A stretch of 64,000 nt of DNA from positions 45,503 to 109,502 of the forward strand of contig NZ_JAPDOD010000032.1 in assembly GCF_027587205.1 (NCBI RefSeq), in the 5' to 3' direction. Made by a program: the position numbers and the translations under genes. Positions 52,203 through 63,588 of the stretch are shown here, piece after piece. Positions within the stretch are counted from its first letter, which is position 1. The number at the start of each line of letters is the position of its first letter. The DNA comes from Solirubrobacter ginsenosidimutans (GTDB lineage Bacteria; Actinomycetota; Thermoleophilia; Solirubrobacterales; Solirubrobacteraceae). The notes under the pieces were generated by a model. That model did not search any database, was not told where the DNA came from, and saw only the letters and a list, made by a program, of their open reading frames with translations.

Positions 52203-52694
52203 AAAGTCAACTGCGCCGGGTGGGGGAGTGGCGCGCCCTCCGGATCTGACTCGCCGTGGACCCGCCCGGTGCGCGGCTCTGTTGGGGTCGAAGTGCCGTG
52301 CCGGGATACCGACAGTTACGGGCGTGGTACTGACACCCCCGTCCGCGCCGGGCCTGCCGGTGATCGGTTACGGCGAGCAACGAAGTCATGCGCGACGGGG
52401 GTGCGTACTCCTAGTGCGGCCTGACCGCACTTAGCGTACGAACCCCCACCAGCGCGCCAACTCGACCAGTGGGAACCTGATCGAAACCCGCCGCTTAGGC
52501 CCGCAAACGCGCACGCTCAACCACGGCGACCCGGGACAGCGCGAGCGTGGGACACGCTGGCCAGCCCACGCCCGTAACTGTCGGTATCCCAGCACGAGAT
52601 TTCGGGCAACAGAGCCGCGCCGAGCGACGGACTCACGGCAGCCCAGGACGGGTGGCTCGCCACCCCCCCTCCCCCACCCGGCGCAGTTGACTTT
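52203..52694. repeat. approximately 500-bp structured non-coding element, copy B (inverted)
   Basis: Terminal inverted repeats 52203-52228 and 52669-52694 are identical over 26 bp (AAAGTCAACTGCGCCGGGTG...). Inner inverted blocks match copy A (CGACAGTTACGGGCGTGG at about 52311 and its complement at about 52566). The unique inner part runs in the opposite direction to copy A. It fills the gap between two convergent genes almost exactly: the stop of the PLP-enzyme gene is 5 bp and that of the DUF1707 gene 6 bp from its ends. No conserved reading frame. Confidence 0.82.
52397..52447. repeat. central 51-bp palindrome of copy B
   Basis: Arms of 23 bp (outer GGGGGT/ACCCCC, inner AGTGCGG/CCGCACT) around CCTGA, with four mismatches. 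Length equals the central palindrome of copy A, but the inner sequence is different. Confidence 0.8.
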
Positions 52695-52700
52695 GCGTCC

Positions 52701-53180
52701 CTAGTACTGCGGGTGCCAGTGCGACGACTGCGGCCGGCGATGGTGCCGCTTGCCGATCGCGATCACCAGCAGCGCCACGAGCAGCAGCGGCCCAAGGACC
52801 ATGCTCGCCGCGAACACGACCGCGAGCAGCGCCACGGCGACCGCGACGATCGCGACGACGATCGCCACACCGACGCCGCTGACCAGCAGCGCGCCGATGC
52901 CGAGGCCGATCAGCGCGGGCGGCGGCCCGTGCTGGCGGTGGCGCGACGGGCGGGCCGCCGTACGGGGGCGCGGCGCGGGCGCGCGCCGGGACGGGTGATT
53001 GGCGCGCGGGAGATCGCCGATCAGCTTCTCGAGGTCGCCAACAGTCACCGATGCGTACGCGAGGCCGATCCGGTCCTCGAGCTCGTCATCCGTGAGGCGC
53101 CCGAGCAGCGCGTGTTCGCGCAGGAAGGTCACCACGCGTTCACGTTCGGCGTCGGACGCACGGAGCTCGGAGTACGTCAT
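52701..53180 (-). CDS. DUF1707 membrane protein
   Basis: 159 aa from the ATG at 53180. N-terminal DUF1707 (about 5-55: ELRASDAERERVVTFLREHALLGRLTDDELEDRIGLAYAS, with VGDLEKLIGDLP), a Pro/Arg-rich linker and two membrane helices (about 88-110 and 112-140), then a His/Arg-rich tail (GKRHHRRPQSSHWHPQY). The His-rich end could bind metal. Monocistronic; its stop is 6 bp from the repeat element. The 165-bp gap upstream holds the start of the amidase gene's leader, with GGGAGAGGGG before the ATG at 53346. Confidence 0.85.
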   Translation of the reverse strand: MTYSELRASDAERERVVTFLREHALLGRLTDDELEDRIGLAYASVTVGDLEKLIGDLPRANHPSRRAPAPRPRTAARPSRHRQHGPPPALIGLGIGALLVSGVGVAIVVAIVAVAVALLAVVFAASMVLGPLLLVALLVIAIGKRHHRRPQSSHWHPQY

Positions 53181-53345
53181 GGGATCCAGTGTGGGGGCTC
53201 TGCAGCGCGATTGCAAGAACGCGTGGACAAGTCTCTGGCTAACCCCACCCGATCCACTCGACGTTTATCGATCGTCGCTTGACGGACGGCACCGCGCCGG
53301 GTTGAGTTCGGCGCGAAAGGGTCCAGGGAGGGGAGAGGGGAACCG

Positions 53346-56810
<3,465 letters not shown>

Positions 56811-56837
56811 AGGTTCAATCACTCACCGTTGATTCAT

Positions 56838-56867
56838 CTCCACGCCCGCGCAATTGCGGGCGTGGAG
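56838..56867 (+). terminator. hairpin between amidase and M14 peptidase genes
   Basis: CTCCACGCCCGC and GCGGGCGTGGAG form a perfect 12-bp stem with a 6-base loop (GCAATT), followed 10 bases later by TTTTC. Probable terminator of the amidase transcript, although the T run is displaced. Confidence 0.65.
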
Positions 56868-56907
56868 GGGTGGGGTAGTTTTCTACCCTTCCTACGGGGA
56901 GGGAATA

Positions 56908-58959
56908 ATGAGGGGCAAGGGCGTATTCGCGGTGGTCATGGCCGCGATGCTGGTCCTCCCGTGCGCTGCGGGCGCACAGGAGCCCAATCAGGTCACGGGG
57001 TTGACCGCGACGCAGGACGTCGGGTTCACCACGCTGAAGTGGAATCCGGTCGCGGGAGCGACCGACTACCAGATCGAACGCACGCCGGTCGACGCCAATG
57101 ACCAGCCGACGGCTGCGGCGACGGTCGTCGGGGTCTGGCAGTCGCAGCGGACGGTCACGCCGGACAAGCCGTCCTTCGCAGAGTCGGGGTACGTACTGGG
57201 CGGGCGCTACTCGTGGCGCGTGCGGGCGCGCATCGGAACGGGTAGCGCCGCCCAGCCACAGCCCTACTCGACGGCGGTCACGCAGACCACGCTGCCGATC
57301 CCGGGTACCGGCGCCGTCGGCGGGCTGCGCACGGCGTGGGAGTCGCGCACCACGAACGTCTACACCTCAGACGTCGAGGAGGCGCAGTACACCGCCGCGC
57401 TCGACGCCGCCAGCGACCGCATGCGGGTGGTCGAGCTGGCTCGCACGCTCGAGAACCGGCCGATGAACCTGTGGATCATCGGCTATCCGAAGCCGCCGGA
57501 GACCGCGGCGGAGATCTCGGCCAAGCCGACGTACGCGATCAACTGCAACGTGCACGGCAACGAGGCCTCCGGCCGCGAGTCGTGCTTCACGATGGCACGC
57601 CAGCTGACGTCCACCGAGGACCCGGCGATCCTGGCGATGCTGACGAAGATGGTCGTGCTGATGGTGCCGTCGATCAACGCCGACGGCCGCGCCCACAACA
57701 CCCGCGGCAACACCACGGGCCAGGACCTCAACCGCGATCACGCGCTGATCACGCAGAACGAGACCAAGGGCTTCGCGGAGATGATCCGCGACTACACGCC
57801 CGACGTCATGGTCGACAACCACGAGGGCGACAGCGAGGACCTGCCGATCCTCGGCGCCCGCCATCTCAACGTCGAGCAGAGCCTCTTCGAAGAGGGCAGG
57901 GACATGGTCAACGGCTGGATGTACAACCACGCGGCCGAGTCGGGCTGGTGGATGGGGCCGTACAGCACCGGCGGCGACAGCCACGAGGGCATCCTGCGCA
58001 ACACCGGCGCGCTGAAGAACGGCCTGAGCATGCTCGGCGAGGCGCGCGCCGCGGGCGGGGTCACGCGGCCCGCCGAGGGCAACACCAACTCGCGGCCGAA
58101 CGAGAACCGCAAGGTCTACGCCCACCTGTGGGAGAACTGGGAGGGCATGCGGTACTTCGACGCGCGCATGCCGCAGATCCTCGCCGCGGTCGCGCGGTCG
58201 GTGGCGTTCCAGACCTCCGACGTGCCCAACAGCCGGACCGTGCTGCGCGGCTCCTACCCGTGGCCGCTGGTCGCCAGCGTGGGTGCGAACCCGAACGACC
58301 AGCCGGACGTGGACACGCCAGTGGCCTCGGCGATCCTGACGCCGTCGCCGTGCGGGTACTTCATCCCGGAGATCGACTACACGAAGGCCGATCCCGACGG
58401 CACCGTCGCGCAGCGCCTCGCGATCCACGGGATCAAGGTCGAGCCCGCGGCGGGCGGCGTGTTCGTCCCGCTCAAGCAGCCCTACCGCGGCCTGATCGCG
58501 CCGATCCTGGACTCGGCGGCGCCGCTGCCGATGCTCACCACCGCCCAGCGCCGGTACTGCTTCCGGACCGACGCGCCGGTGAGCGGGACCGTTCCCGCGA
58601 CGCTGTCGCTGTCGCTCGGCGCGTCGGCGTCGTTCGGCCCGTTCACCGCGGGTGTCGCGAAGGACTACACGGCGACGATGTCGGCCACGGTCATCTCGAC
58701 CGCCGGTGACGCGACGCTGACCGCCAGCGACCCGAGCACGACCGCTCCGGGTCGCCTCGTCAACGGCACCTTCTCGCTGGCTTCGCCGCTGCTGGTCGCG
58801 GGCAATCCGCTGCCGAGCACGGTGAAGACCTACGCGGCGCCGGTCTCCAACGACGCGGTCGCGATCGCGTTCAAGCAGTCGATCGCGGCCAATGAGCCGC
58901 TGCGCACCGGCACCTACGCCAAGACGCTGACGTTCACGCTCTCGACGACGACCCCGTAA
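56908..58959 (+). CDS. secreted M14-family zinc carboxypeptidase with FN3 head
   Basis: 683 aa from the ATG at 56908 (GGGGAGGG six bases upstream). Signal peptide to AGAQ (about 24). Residues about 28-130 are a fibronectin-III-like domain (VTGLTATQDVGFTTLKWNPV). The M14 domain (about 145-470) has zinc ligands His216 and Glu219 (VHGNE) and His305 (DNHEGD), with the substrate-binding DLNRD (273-277). The last 125 residues repeat the SGTVPATLSL domain of the amidase. It would trim peptides or cell-wall stems outside the cell. Probably works with the amidase, given the shared domain and adjacency. Confidence 0.9.
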   Translation: MRGKGVFAVVMAAMLVLPCAAGAQEPNQVTGLTATQDVGFTTLKWNPVAGATDYQIERTPVDANDQPTAAATVVGVWQSQRTVTPDKPSFAESGYVLGGRYSWRVRARIGTGSAAQPQPYSTAVTQTTLPIPGTGAVGGLRTAWESRTTNVYTSDVEEAQYTAALDAASDRMRVVELARTLENRPMNLWIIGYPKPPETAAEISAKPTYAINCNVHGNEASGRESCFTMARQLTSTEDPAILAMLTKMVVLMVPSINADGRAHNTRGNTTGQDLNRDHALITQNETKGFAEMIRDYTPDVMVDNHEGDSEDLPILGARHLNVEQSLFEEGRDMVNGWMYNHAAESGWWMGPYSTGGDSHEGILRNTGALKNGLSMLGEARAAGGVTRPAEGNTNSRPNENRKVYAHLWENWEGMRYFDARMPQILAAVARSVAFQTSDVPNSRTVLRGSYPWPLVASVGANPNDQPDVDTPVASAILTPSPCGYFIPEIDYTKADPDGTVAQRLAIHGIKVEPAAGGVFVPLKQPYRGLIAPILDSAAPLPMLTTAQRRYCFRTDAPVSGTVPATLSLSLGASASFGPFTAGVAKDYTATMSATVISTAGDATLTASDPSTTAPGRLVNGTFSLASPLLVAGNPLPSTVKTYAAPVSNDAVAIAFKQSIAANEPLRTGTYAKTLTFTLSTTTP

Positions 58960-59905
58960 GGGTCACCTTCGTACTCGCGCGCTGGGGTGCCGCCCCGGCG
59001 CGCGAGGGCGTGAAGACGGCCTTCAGCGTGACCTTCAGGTGCGGGCTGCGCTGAAGCAGTCGGCGACCGGCGGCGGAGAGCTTGAGCGTGACCTTCGCCG
59101 TTCCGGCCGCGGTCCGGCTCCCGACGGCGATCGTCCGGCCGTGGGCGACGATGCGCAACTGGACCTTGCCCGGCTCGGGGAAGGCGAACGGGAGCGAGAC
59201 GTGGGCGCGGTGGGCGAGCTTGCGCCGCGCCAGCGCGGCGCCCGCGGCGTGCACGGTCGCCGCGAAGGCGGGCTTGTGAGCCGGGGCCTTTGGCTCCCCG
59301 TTCGCGCCCGGGGCCGGCGTGGGGGTGCCGGTGGGTGTCGGCTTGGGCTTGGTCGGCGCGCCGGTGCAGGCGACCGCGGGCTCCATCCGCATCGAGAAGA
59401 CGGGCGGGTCGAGCCGGTCATTCCCGACGGCCACCATCGCCATGTCGCCGTCGGCGAGCGGGCGATCGAGGGTGATGCGTGCGGTCGGGTTGCTGTCCCA
59501 CGTCCCGGTCACGGGGTCCAGCGCGTTGTCGCTGAACGCGCCCGCGAACTCGAAGGCCGCCGCGGGCGCGCGCGTCGCGGTGAAGGCGGCGCTGCCGACG
59601 CAAACGTCGCTGAGCACGGGCGTGCCGTCGTAGGTCGCGCTGCCCGCCGGCGTATCGCCAGCGTACGCCCGCGCGACGTCACCCACTTCGAGCGCGTCGA
59701 CGGAGATCACGCCCTCGTCGGAGGAGGCGATGACCACGCCGTCGCGCACCAGCTCCAGCCGCGACGCGGCGTCGTCATCGAGCTCCACCCCGGCGTAGCC
59801 CGGCATCGCGACGAAGTTGATGTCGGCGAGGGCCGCGGGAGCACCCGCCGCGGCCAGGGCCGCGGCGGTCGTGAAGGCGATGACGAACGAGCGCAGGTCA
59901 GGCAT
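58934..59905 (-). CDS. secreted protein, second of two tandem paralogues
   Basis: 323 aa, ATG at 59905 immediately after the TAG of the upstream paralogue. Signal peptide (SFVIAFTTAAALAAAGAPAALA). Domain 1 (about 28-180) with VELDDDAASRLELVRDGVVIA and a CVGSAAF/VACTGAP Cys pair; Pro/Thr linker (KPKPTPTGTPTPAPG); domain 2 (about 225-323) with basic ARRKLAHRAHVSLPFAFPEP and VTLKLSAAGRRLLQR. Domain 2 of both paralogues contains PFAFPEPG, suggesting a conserved cell-surface or glycan-binding module. Tail overlaps the M14 gene by 26 bp. Confidence 0.72.
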   Translation of the reverse strand: MPDLRSFVIAFTTAAALAAAGAPAALADINFVAMPGYAGVELDDDAASRLELVRDGVVIASSDEGVISVDALEVGDVARAYAGDTPAGSATYDGTPVLSDVCVGSAAFTATRAPAAAFEFAGAFSDNALDPVTGTWDSNPTARITLDRPLADGDMAMVAVGNDRLDPPVFSMRMEPAVACTGAPTKPKPTPTGTPTPAPGANGEPKAPAHKPAFAATVHAAGAALARRKLAHRAHVSLPFAFPEPGKVQLRIVAHGRTIAVGSRTAAGTAKVTLKLSAAGRRLLQRSPHLKVTLKAVFTPSRAGAAPQRASTKVTLTGSSSRA

Positions 59906-60910
59906 CTAGCCCTTCATTGTCACGCTCAGGCTCGCGCGAGACAATTCCGCCCCGGTGCGCGACGCCGCGAAGATGCCGTTGACGGTCACCTTGAGCTTCT
60001 TCGAGCGCTTGAGCAGCTTGCGTCCGGCGCTCGTCAGGGTGACGGTGATGATCGCCTTGCCGTTGATCGCCGAGGTCTTCGTGCCGGTGCCGATCACCTT
60101 GTGCTTGGCCACCAGCTGCAGGTCCACGCGTCCCGGCTCGGGGAAGGCGAACGGCAGCGCGACCGAGCTCGAGCGGGCGAGGCGGCGCGTCGTCCGGCTC
60201 TTCAAGCTCGAGCCCGACACGGACAGCGAGCCCTTGACCATCGCCAGCATCTGGGCGTTCGTGGGGATCAGCTCCGAAGGCGGGATCGTCGCCTGAGTCG
60301 GCGGCGGCGGGGGCGGGGGCGGCGGCGTGCCGTCGGTCGGCGGGTCGTACCAGCAGCGGATCGCCGGCTCGCCACGCGAGGAACGCACCTCGGCGGTGCC
60401 GTCGGTGACGGAGGTCGTGACGTAGACCGTGTCGCCGGCGACGAGCGGCCGTCGGAGGGTGACGACGGCGTCCGCGTCCGCCGTCCAGGTCGCGGCGACC
60501 CACTCGACCGAACCGGCGACCGGCCGGTACGCGCCGGCGTCGAAGATCGTGGCGTTCTGCGCGCGGGCGGCCGAGAACGCGGTGTGCCCGATGCAGACGT
60601 TCGTAGGCTTGGGCAGGCCGTCGTACGTGCCGGTCGCCACGAGCGCGTTGCCGGAATAGAGGTTGGCGACGTCGCCGGCGTGGAGGTCGTCGCTGATGCT
60701 GACCGTATCGCCGGCCGACTGCGCGAGCAGGGTGGCGCCGCGGACGACTTCGAGGCGGTTGTGGGCGGCCGTGGCGTCGACCTCGACGAGCGCGGTGGTC
60801 CCGCTCTGGCTCGAGAAGGAGAACTCCGTCCATGCGTGTGCGGCGGGGGCGAAGGCGGCCGTGGCCAGCGTGGCGGCGGCCGCCGCGAGGATCGCGCGAC
60901 GACGATTCAC
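59906..60910 (-). CDS. secreted protein, first of two tandem paralogues
   Basis: 334 aa from the GTG at 60910. Signal peptide (RRRAILAAAAATLATAAFAPAAHA). Same build as the downstream gene: domain 1 (TTALVEVDATAAHNRLEVVRG; CIGHTAF/IRCWYDP), a Pro-only linker (nine consecutive Pro), and a basic C-terminal domain (SSSVALPFAFPEPGRVDL, ITVTLTSAGRKLLKR). The two stop/start codons abut (TAGATG), so the paralogues are translated from one message. Function unknown. Confidence 0.72.
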   Translation of the reverse strand: MNRRRAILAAAAATLATAAFAPAAHAWTEFSFSSQSGTTALVEVDATAAHNRLEVVRGATLLAQSAGDTVSISDDLHAGDVANLYSGNALVATGTYDGLPKPTNVCIGHTAFSAARAQNATIFDAGAYRPVAGSVEWVAATWTADADAVVTLRRPLVAGDTVYVTTSVTDGTAEVRSSRGEPAIRCWYDPPTDGTPPPPPPPPPTQATIPPSELIPTNAQMLAMVKGSLSVSGSSLKSRTTRRLARSSSVALPFAFPEPGRVDLQLVAKHKVIGTGTKTSAINGKAIITVTLTSAGRKLLKRSKKLKVTVNGIFAASRTGAELSRASLSVTMKG

Positions 60911-61026
60911 TCAGAGATTCCGTTCCGGTCCATGAGTGCCGCAAGGTAGGGCGGCGATCGGCGGTTGGTCATTGGACATGCGTCTAGGCCTCGGCGGGGA
61001 ATCGGTTCTGGGACGATGGCCGCGGA

Positions 61027-62301
61027 ATGCGGATCACCGGAGTGCACACCGCCGTCGTCGAGGCCAACTACGACTGGACGTTCGTGCGCGTGGACGCTGA
61101 GGGCTCGGGGCTGTCCGGTCTCGGCGAATGCTTCTGCGCGCCCGGGCTGACGTCGATCGTGCGCGATCTCGCGCCGCTGCTGATCGGGGAGGACCCGCGG
61201 GACGTCGACCGCCTGTGGGCCAAGTTGCGCTGGGGCTCGTCCGGCGCGGGGTCGTCGGCGGGGATCGTCTACAACGCGATCTCGGGGATCGAGGCCGCGC
61301 TCTGGGATCTCGTCGGCCAGGCCTACGGCGTCCCGATCCACCGGCTGCTCGGCGGCCGCTTCCGCGACTCCGTGCGGATGTACGCGGACTGTCACGCGGG
61401 CGAGGCGCTGCACTCGATGGACGCGACGATGGTCGAGCGACCGGCGCGCTGGGGCCAGTCACCGGTCTCGGCGGTTGCGGCGGGCTCGGTGCGCAACCCC
61501 GAGCACGGGCGCGCGTACGCGAAGGGGGTGCCGGACGAGGTCTTCACGCCCGAGCTGTACGCGGCGCGGGCGCGCCAGGTGGTGGCGGACCTCGGGTTCA
61601 GCGCTTTGAAGTTCGATCTCGACGTGCCGACGCCGTTCATGCAGGACACGGCGTCGGGGACGCTGTCGCGGGCGGAGATCAAGTACATGGTCGGCTTGGC
61701 GGCGGCGGTGATCGACGCGGTCGGGGAGTCGGTCGACGTCGCCTTCGACTGCCATTGGCGCTACCAGGTCGCGGATGCGTCGCGACTGTGCCACGAGCTC
61801 GAGGGGCTGGGCCTGCTGTGGCTCGAGGACCCCGTGCCGCCGGAGAACGTGCCTGCCCTGGCGCGGGTCACCCGCTCCACCTCGGTGCCGATCTGCACCG
61901 GCGAGAACGGGTACATGCGGCACGGGTTCCGCGAGGCGTTCGAGAGCGGCGCGCTGGACGTGTGCGCGCCGGATCCGCAGAAGACCGGCGGGCTGCTGGA
62001 GACGCGGCGGATCGCGGACTACGCCGACACGCATTACATCTCGATGGCGCCGCACTGCATCGCGTCGCCGATCGGGACGATCGCGAATGTGCACGTGGCG
62101 GCGGCGATCCCGAACTTCCTGGCGCTGGAGTGGCACGGGATGAGCGTGCCGTTCTGGAACGACCTGGCGGTCGGGTTCGACGGGCCGGTAATCGATGGCG
62201 GGAGGATCAAGGTGCCTGACGCACCCGGGCTGGGCGTGACGTTGAATCTGGACCTTGCGCGGCAGTACGCGCGGCCCGGCGAACCGTTCTTCGACGAGTG
62301 A
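61027..62301 (+). CDS. enolase-superfamily dehydratase (mandelate-racemase-like)
   Basis: 424 aa, ATG at 61027. N-terminal capping domain, then a TIM barrel with K-x-D (Lys195-x-Asp197), metal ligands Asp241 (VAFDCHW), Glu267 (WLEDP) and Glu293 (TGENG), and His343 (APHCIAS). His243 next to Asp241, in DCHW, points to the D-galactonate/mannonate dehydratase-like branch, which removes water from sugar acids after abstracting an alpha-proton. Substrate unknown. Stop overlaps the quinone-reductase start (TGATG), so the pair is translationally coupled. Confidence 0.9.
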   Translation: MRITGVHTAVVEANYDWTFVRVDAEGSGLSGLGECFCAPGLTSIVRDLAPLLIGEDPRDVDRLWAKLRWGSSGAGSSAGIVYNAISGIEAALWDLVGQAYGVPIHRLLGGRFRDSVRMYADCHAGEALHSMDATMVERPARWGQSPVSAVAAGSVRNPEHGRAYAKGVPDEVFTPELYAARARQVVADLGFSALKFDLDVPTPFMQDTASGTLSRAEIKYMVGLAAAVIDAVGESVDVAFDCHWRYQVADASRLCHELEGLGLLWLEDPVPPENVPALARVTRSTSVPICTGENGYMRHGFREAFESGALDVCAPDPQKTGGLLETRRIADYADTHYISMAPHCIASPIGTIANVHVAAAIPNFLALEWHGMSVPFWNDLAVGFDGPVIDGGRIKVPDAPGLGVTLNLDLARQYARPGEPFFDE

Positions 62302-63266
62302 TGCTGGCCGCCTATTACACGGCGCCGGGTCCGTCCGGCGTGCTGACGGTGGGTGAGGTCGAGACGCCGGTCCCGGGGCCGGGCGAGGTGCGGGTGCGGG
62401 TGTTGGTCGCGGGGGTCAATCCCACCGACTGGAAGTCGCGCGCGGGTGCGGAGGTGCCGTTCGAGTTCCAGGTGCCGGGGCAGGACGGGGCGGGTGAGAT
62501 CGATGCCGTGGGTCCTGGAGTGGACTCGGCGCGCGTCGGCGAGCGCGTGTGGGTGTACTTCGCGGCGTGGCAGCGGCAGTGGGGGACGGCGGCGGAGTTC
62601 TGCGTCGTCCCGTCCGAGCAGGCCGTGCCGCTGCCGGCTTCGGCATCGTTGGAGTTGGGTGCGTCTTTGGGGATCCCGGCCTTGACCGCGTATCACTGCC
62701 TGCGGGCGGACGGGCCGATCGACGGGCAAGATGTCTTGGTCGCGGGCGGGGCGGGTGCGGTCGGGCACGCGGCGATCGAGCTGGCGGTGTGGTCGGGCGC
62801 GCGGGTCATCTCGACCGTGTCCGGGCCGGAGAAAAGCGTGCTGGCCGACGTCGCGGGTGCTTCGGTGGTGGTCAACTACCGCGACCCCGACGCCGCGGCG
62901 CAGATCCGCGCTGCCGCACCGGACGGTGTGTCGCGGATCGTCGAGTTGGCGCTGGGGCCGAACCTTTCGCTCGACCTGGAGGTCGCCGCCCCGTTCGCGG
63001 TGATCTCGACCTATGCGGCGGATGTGCCGTCGGCGGACGTGCCGATCCGGGCGCTGATGACACCCAACCTCGTACTGCGCTTCGTGCTCGTCTACACGAT
63101 CCCGCGGGTGGGGCTGCGCGCCGCGGTGGATGGTGTGAGCCAGGCGGTGGCGGTCGGCGCACTGACCCCGTTGCCGGTGCATCGGTTCGCCTTGGACGAT
63201 GTCGCCGGTGCCCATGACGCCGTCGAAAGCGGTGTGGCGGGCAAGGTTGTCATCGAGCTGCCCTGA
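62301..63266 (+). CDS. NADPH:quinone reductase-like (zinc-free MDR) oxidoreductase
   Basis: 321 aa from the ATG at 62301 (overlapping the preceding TGA by one base; a GTG at 62298 would add one residue). MDR fold: N-terminal GroES-like part (VAGVNPTDWKSRAG, GQDGAGEIDAVG), and Rossmann motif VAGGAGAVGHAAIELA. The structural- and catalytic-zinc Cys/His are absent, as in quinone reductases. Coupled to the enolase-superfamily gene, so it probably acts on the product of, or a cofactor for, that pathway. Confidence 0.9.
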   Translation: MLAAYYTAPGPSGVLTVGEVETPVPGPGEVRVRVLVAGVNPTDWKSRAGAEVPFEFQVPGQDGAGEIDAVGPGVDSARVGERVWVYFAAWQRQWGTAAEFCVVPSEQAVPLPASASLELGASLGIPALTAYHCLRADGPIDGQDVLVAGGAGAVGHAAIELAVWSGARVISTVSGPEKSVLADVAGASVVVNYRDPDAAAQIRAAAPDGVSRIVELALGPNLSLDLEVAAPFAVISTYAADVPSADVPIRALMTPNLVLRFVLVYTIPRVGLRAAVDGVSQAVAVGALTPLPVHRFALDDVAGAHDAVESGVAGKVVIELP

Positions 63267-63309
63267 TGGGTTCCCCATCGGACGCGGATTGACCGGTACG
63301 GTTTCAGCC

Positions 63310-63588
63310 GTGCTGGATCGCAGGCGGGACCCAGAGGTGGAACGCAGCGGCGAAGAACGAGCGCGCCCGGCAGCCTCGCCGGCGCCGCCGCTGAAAGCCG
63401 GAACGCTCGGGTGGGCGTCCGCGGTGGGAAACCAGGCCGTGGCCCGCGCCGCGGCCTCGCGCGCCGTGGTGGCCCGCGAAGAGGATGGGCTGGAGGCCGA
63501 AGGGCCCGAAGCCGAAGCTGAAGCGCCCGGAGAGACGGAAGCCGAAGGCCCGGCGGTCGAGGAACTGCCGGAAGAGCTGCCTGAGTAA
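63310..63588 (+). CDS. small protein with GN-AVAR motif and acidic tail
   Basis: 92 aa from the GTG at 63310. The first half is Arg/Pro-rich, then LGWASAVGNQAVARAAASRAV, a degenerate form of the LQRxxGNxAVxxLL helix that heads DUF4157-type proteins; the last 35 residues are an almost pure Glu/Ala/Pro tail (EAEAEAPGETEAEGPA). Its TAA touches the GTG of the next gene, which carries the same motif in full. Such proteins are typical cargo or accessory factors of extracellular contractile injection systems in Actinobacteria. Confidence 0.55.
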   Translation: MLDRRRDPEVERSGEERARPAASPAPPLKAGTLGWASAVGNQAVARAAASRAVVAREEDGLEAEGPEAEAEAPGETEAEGPAVEELPEELPE

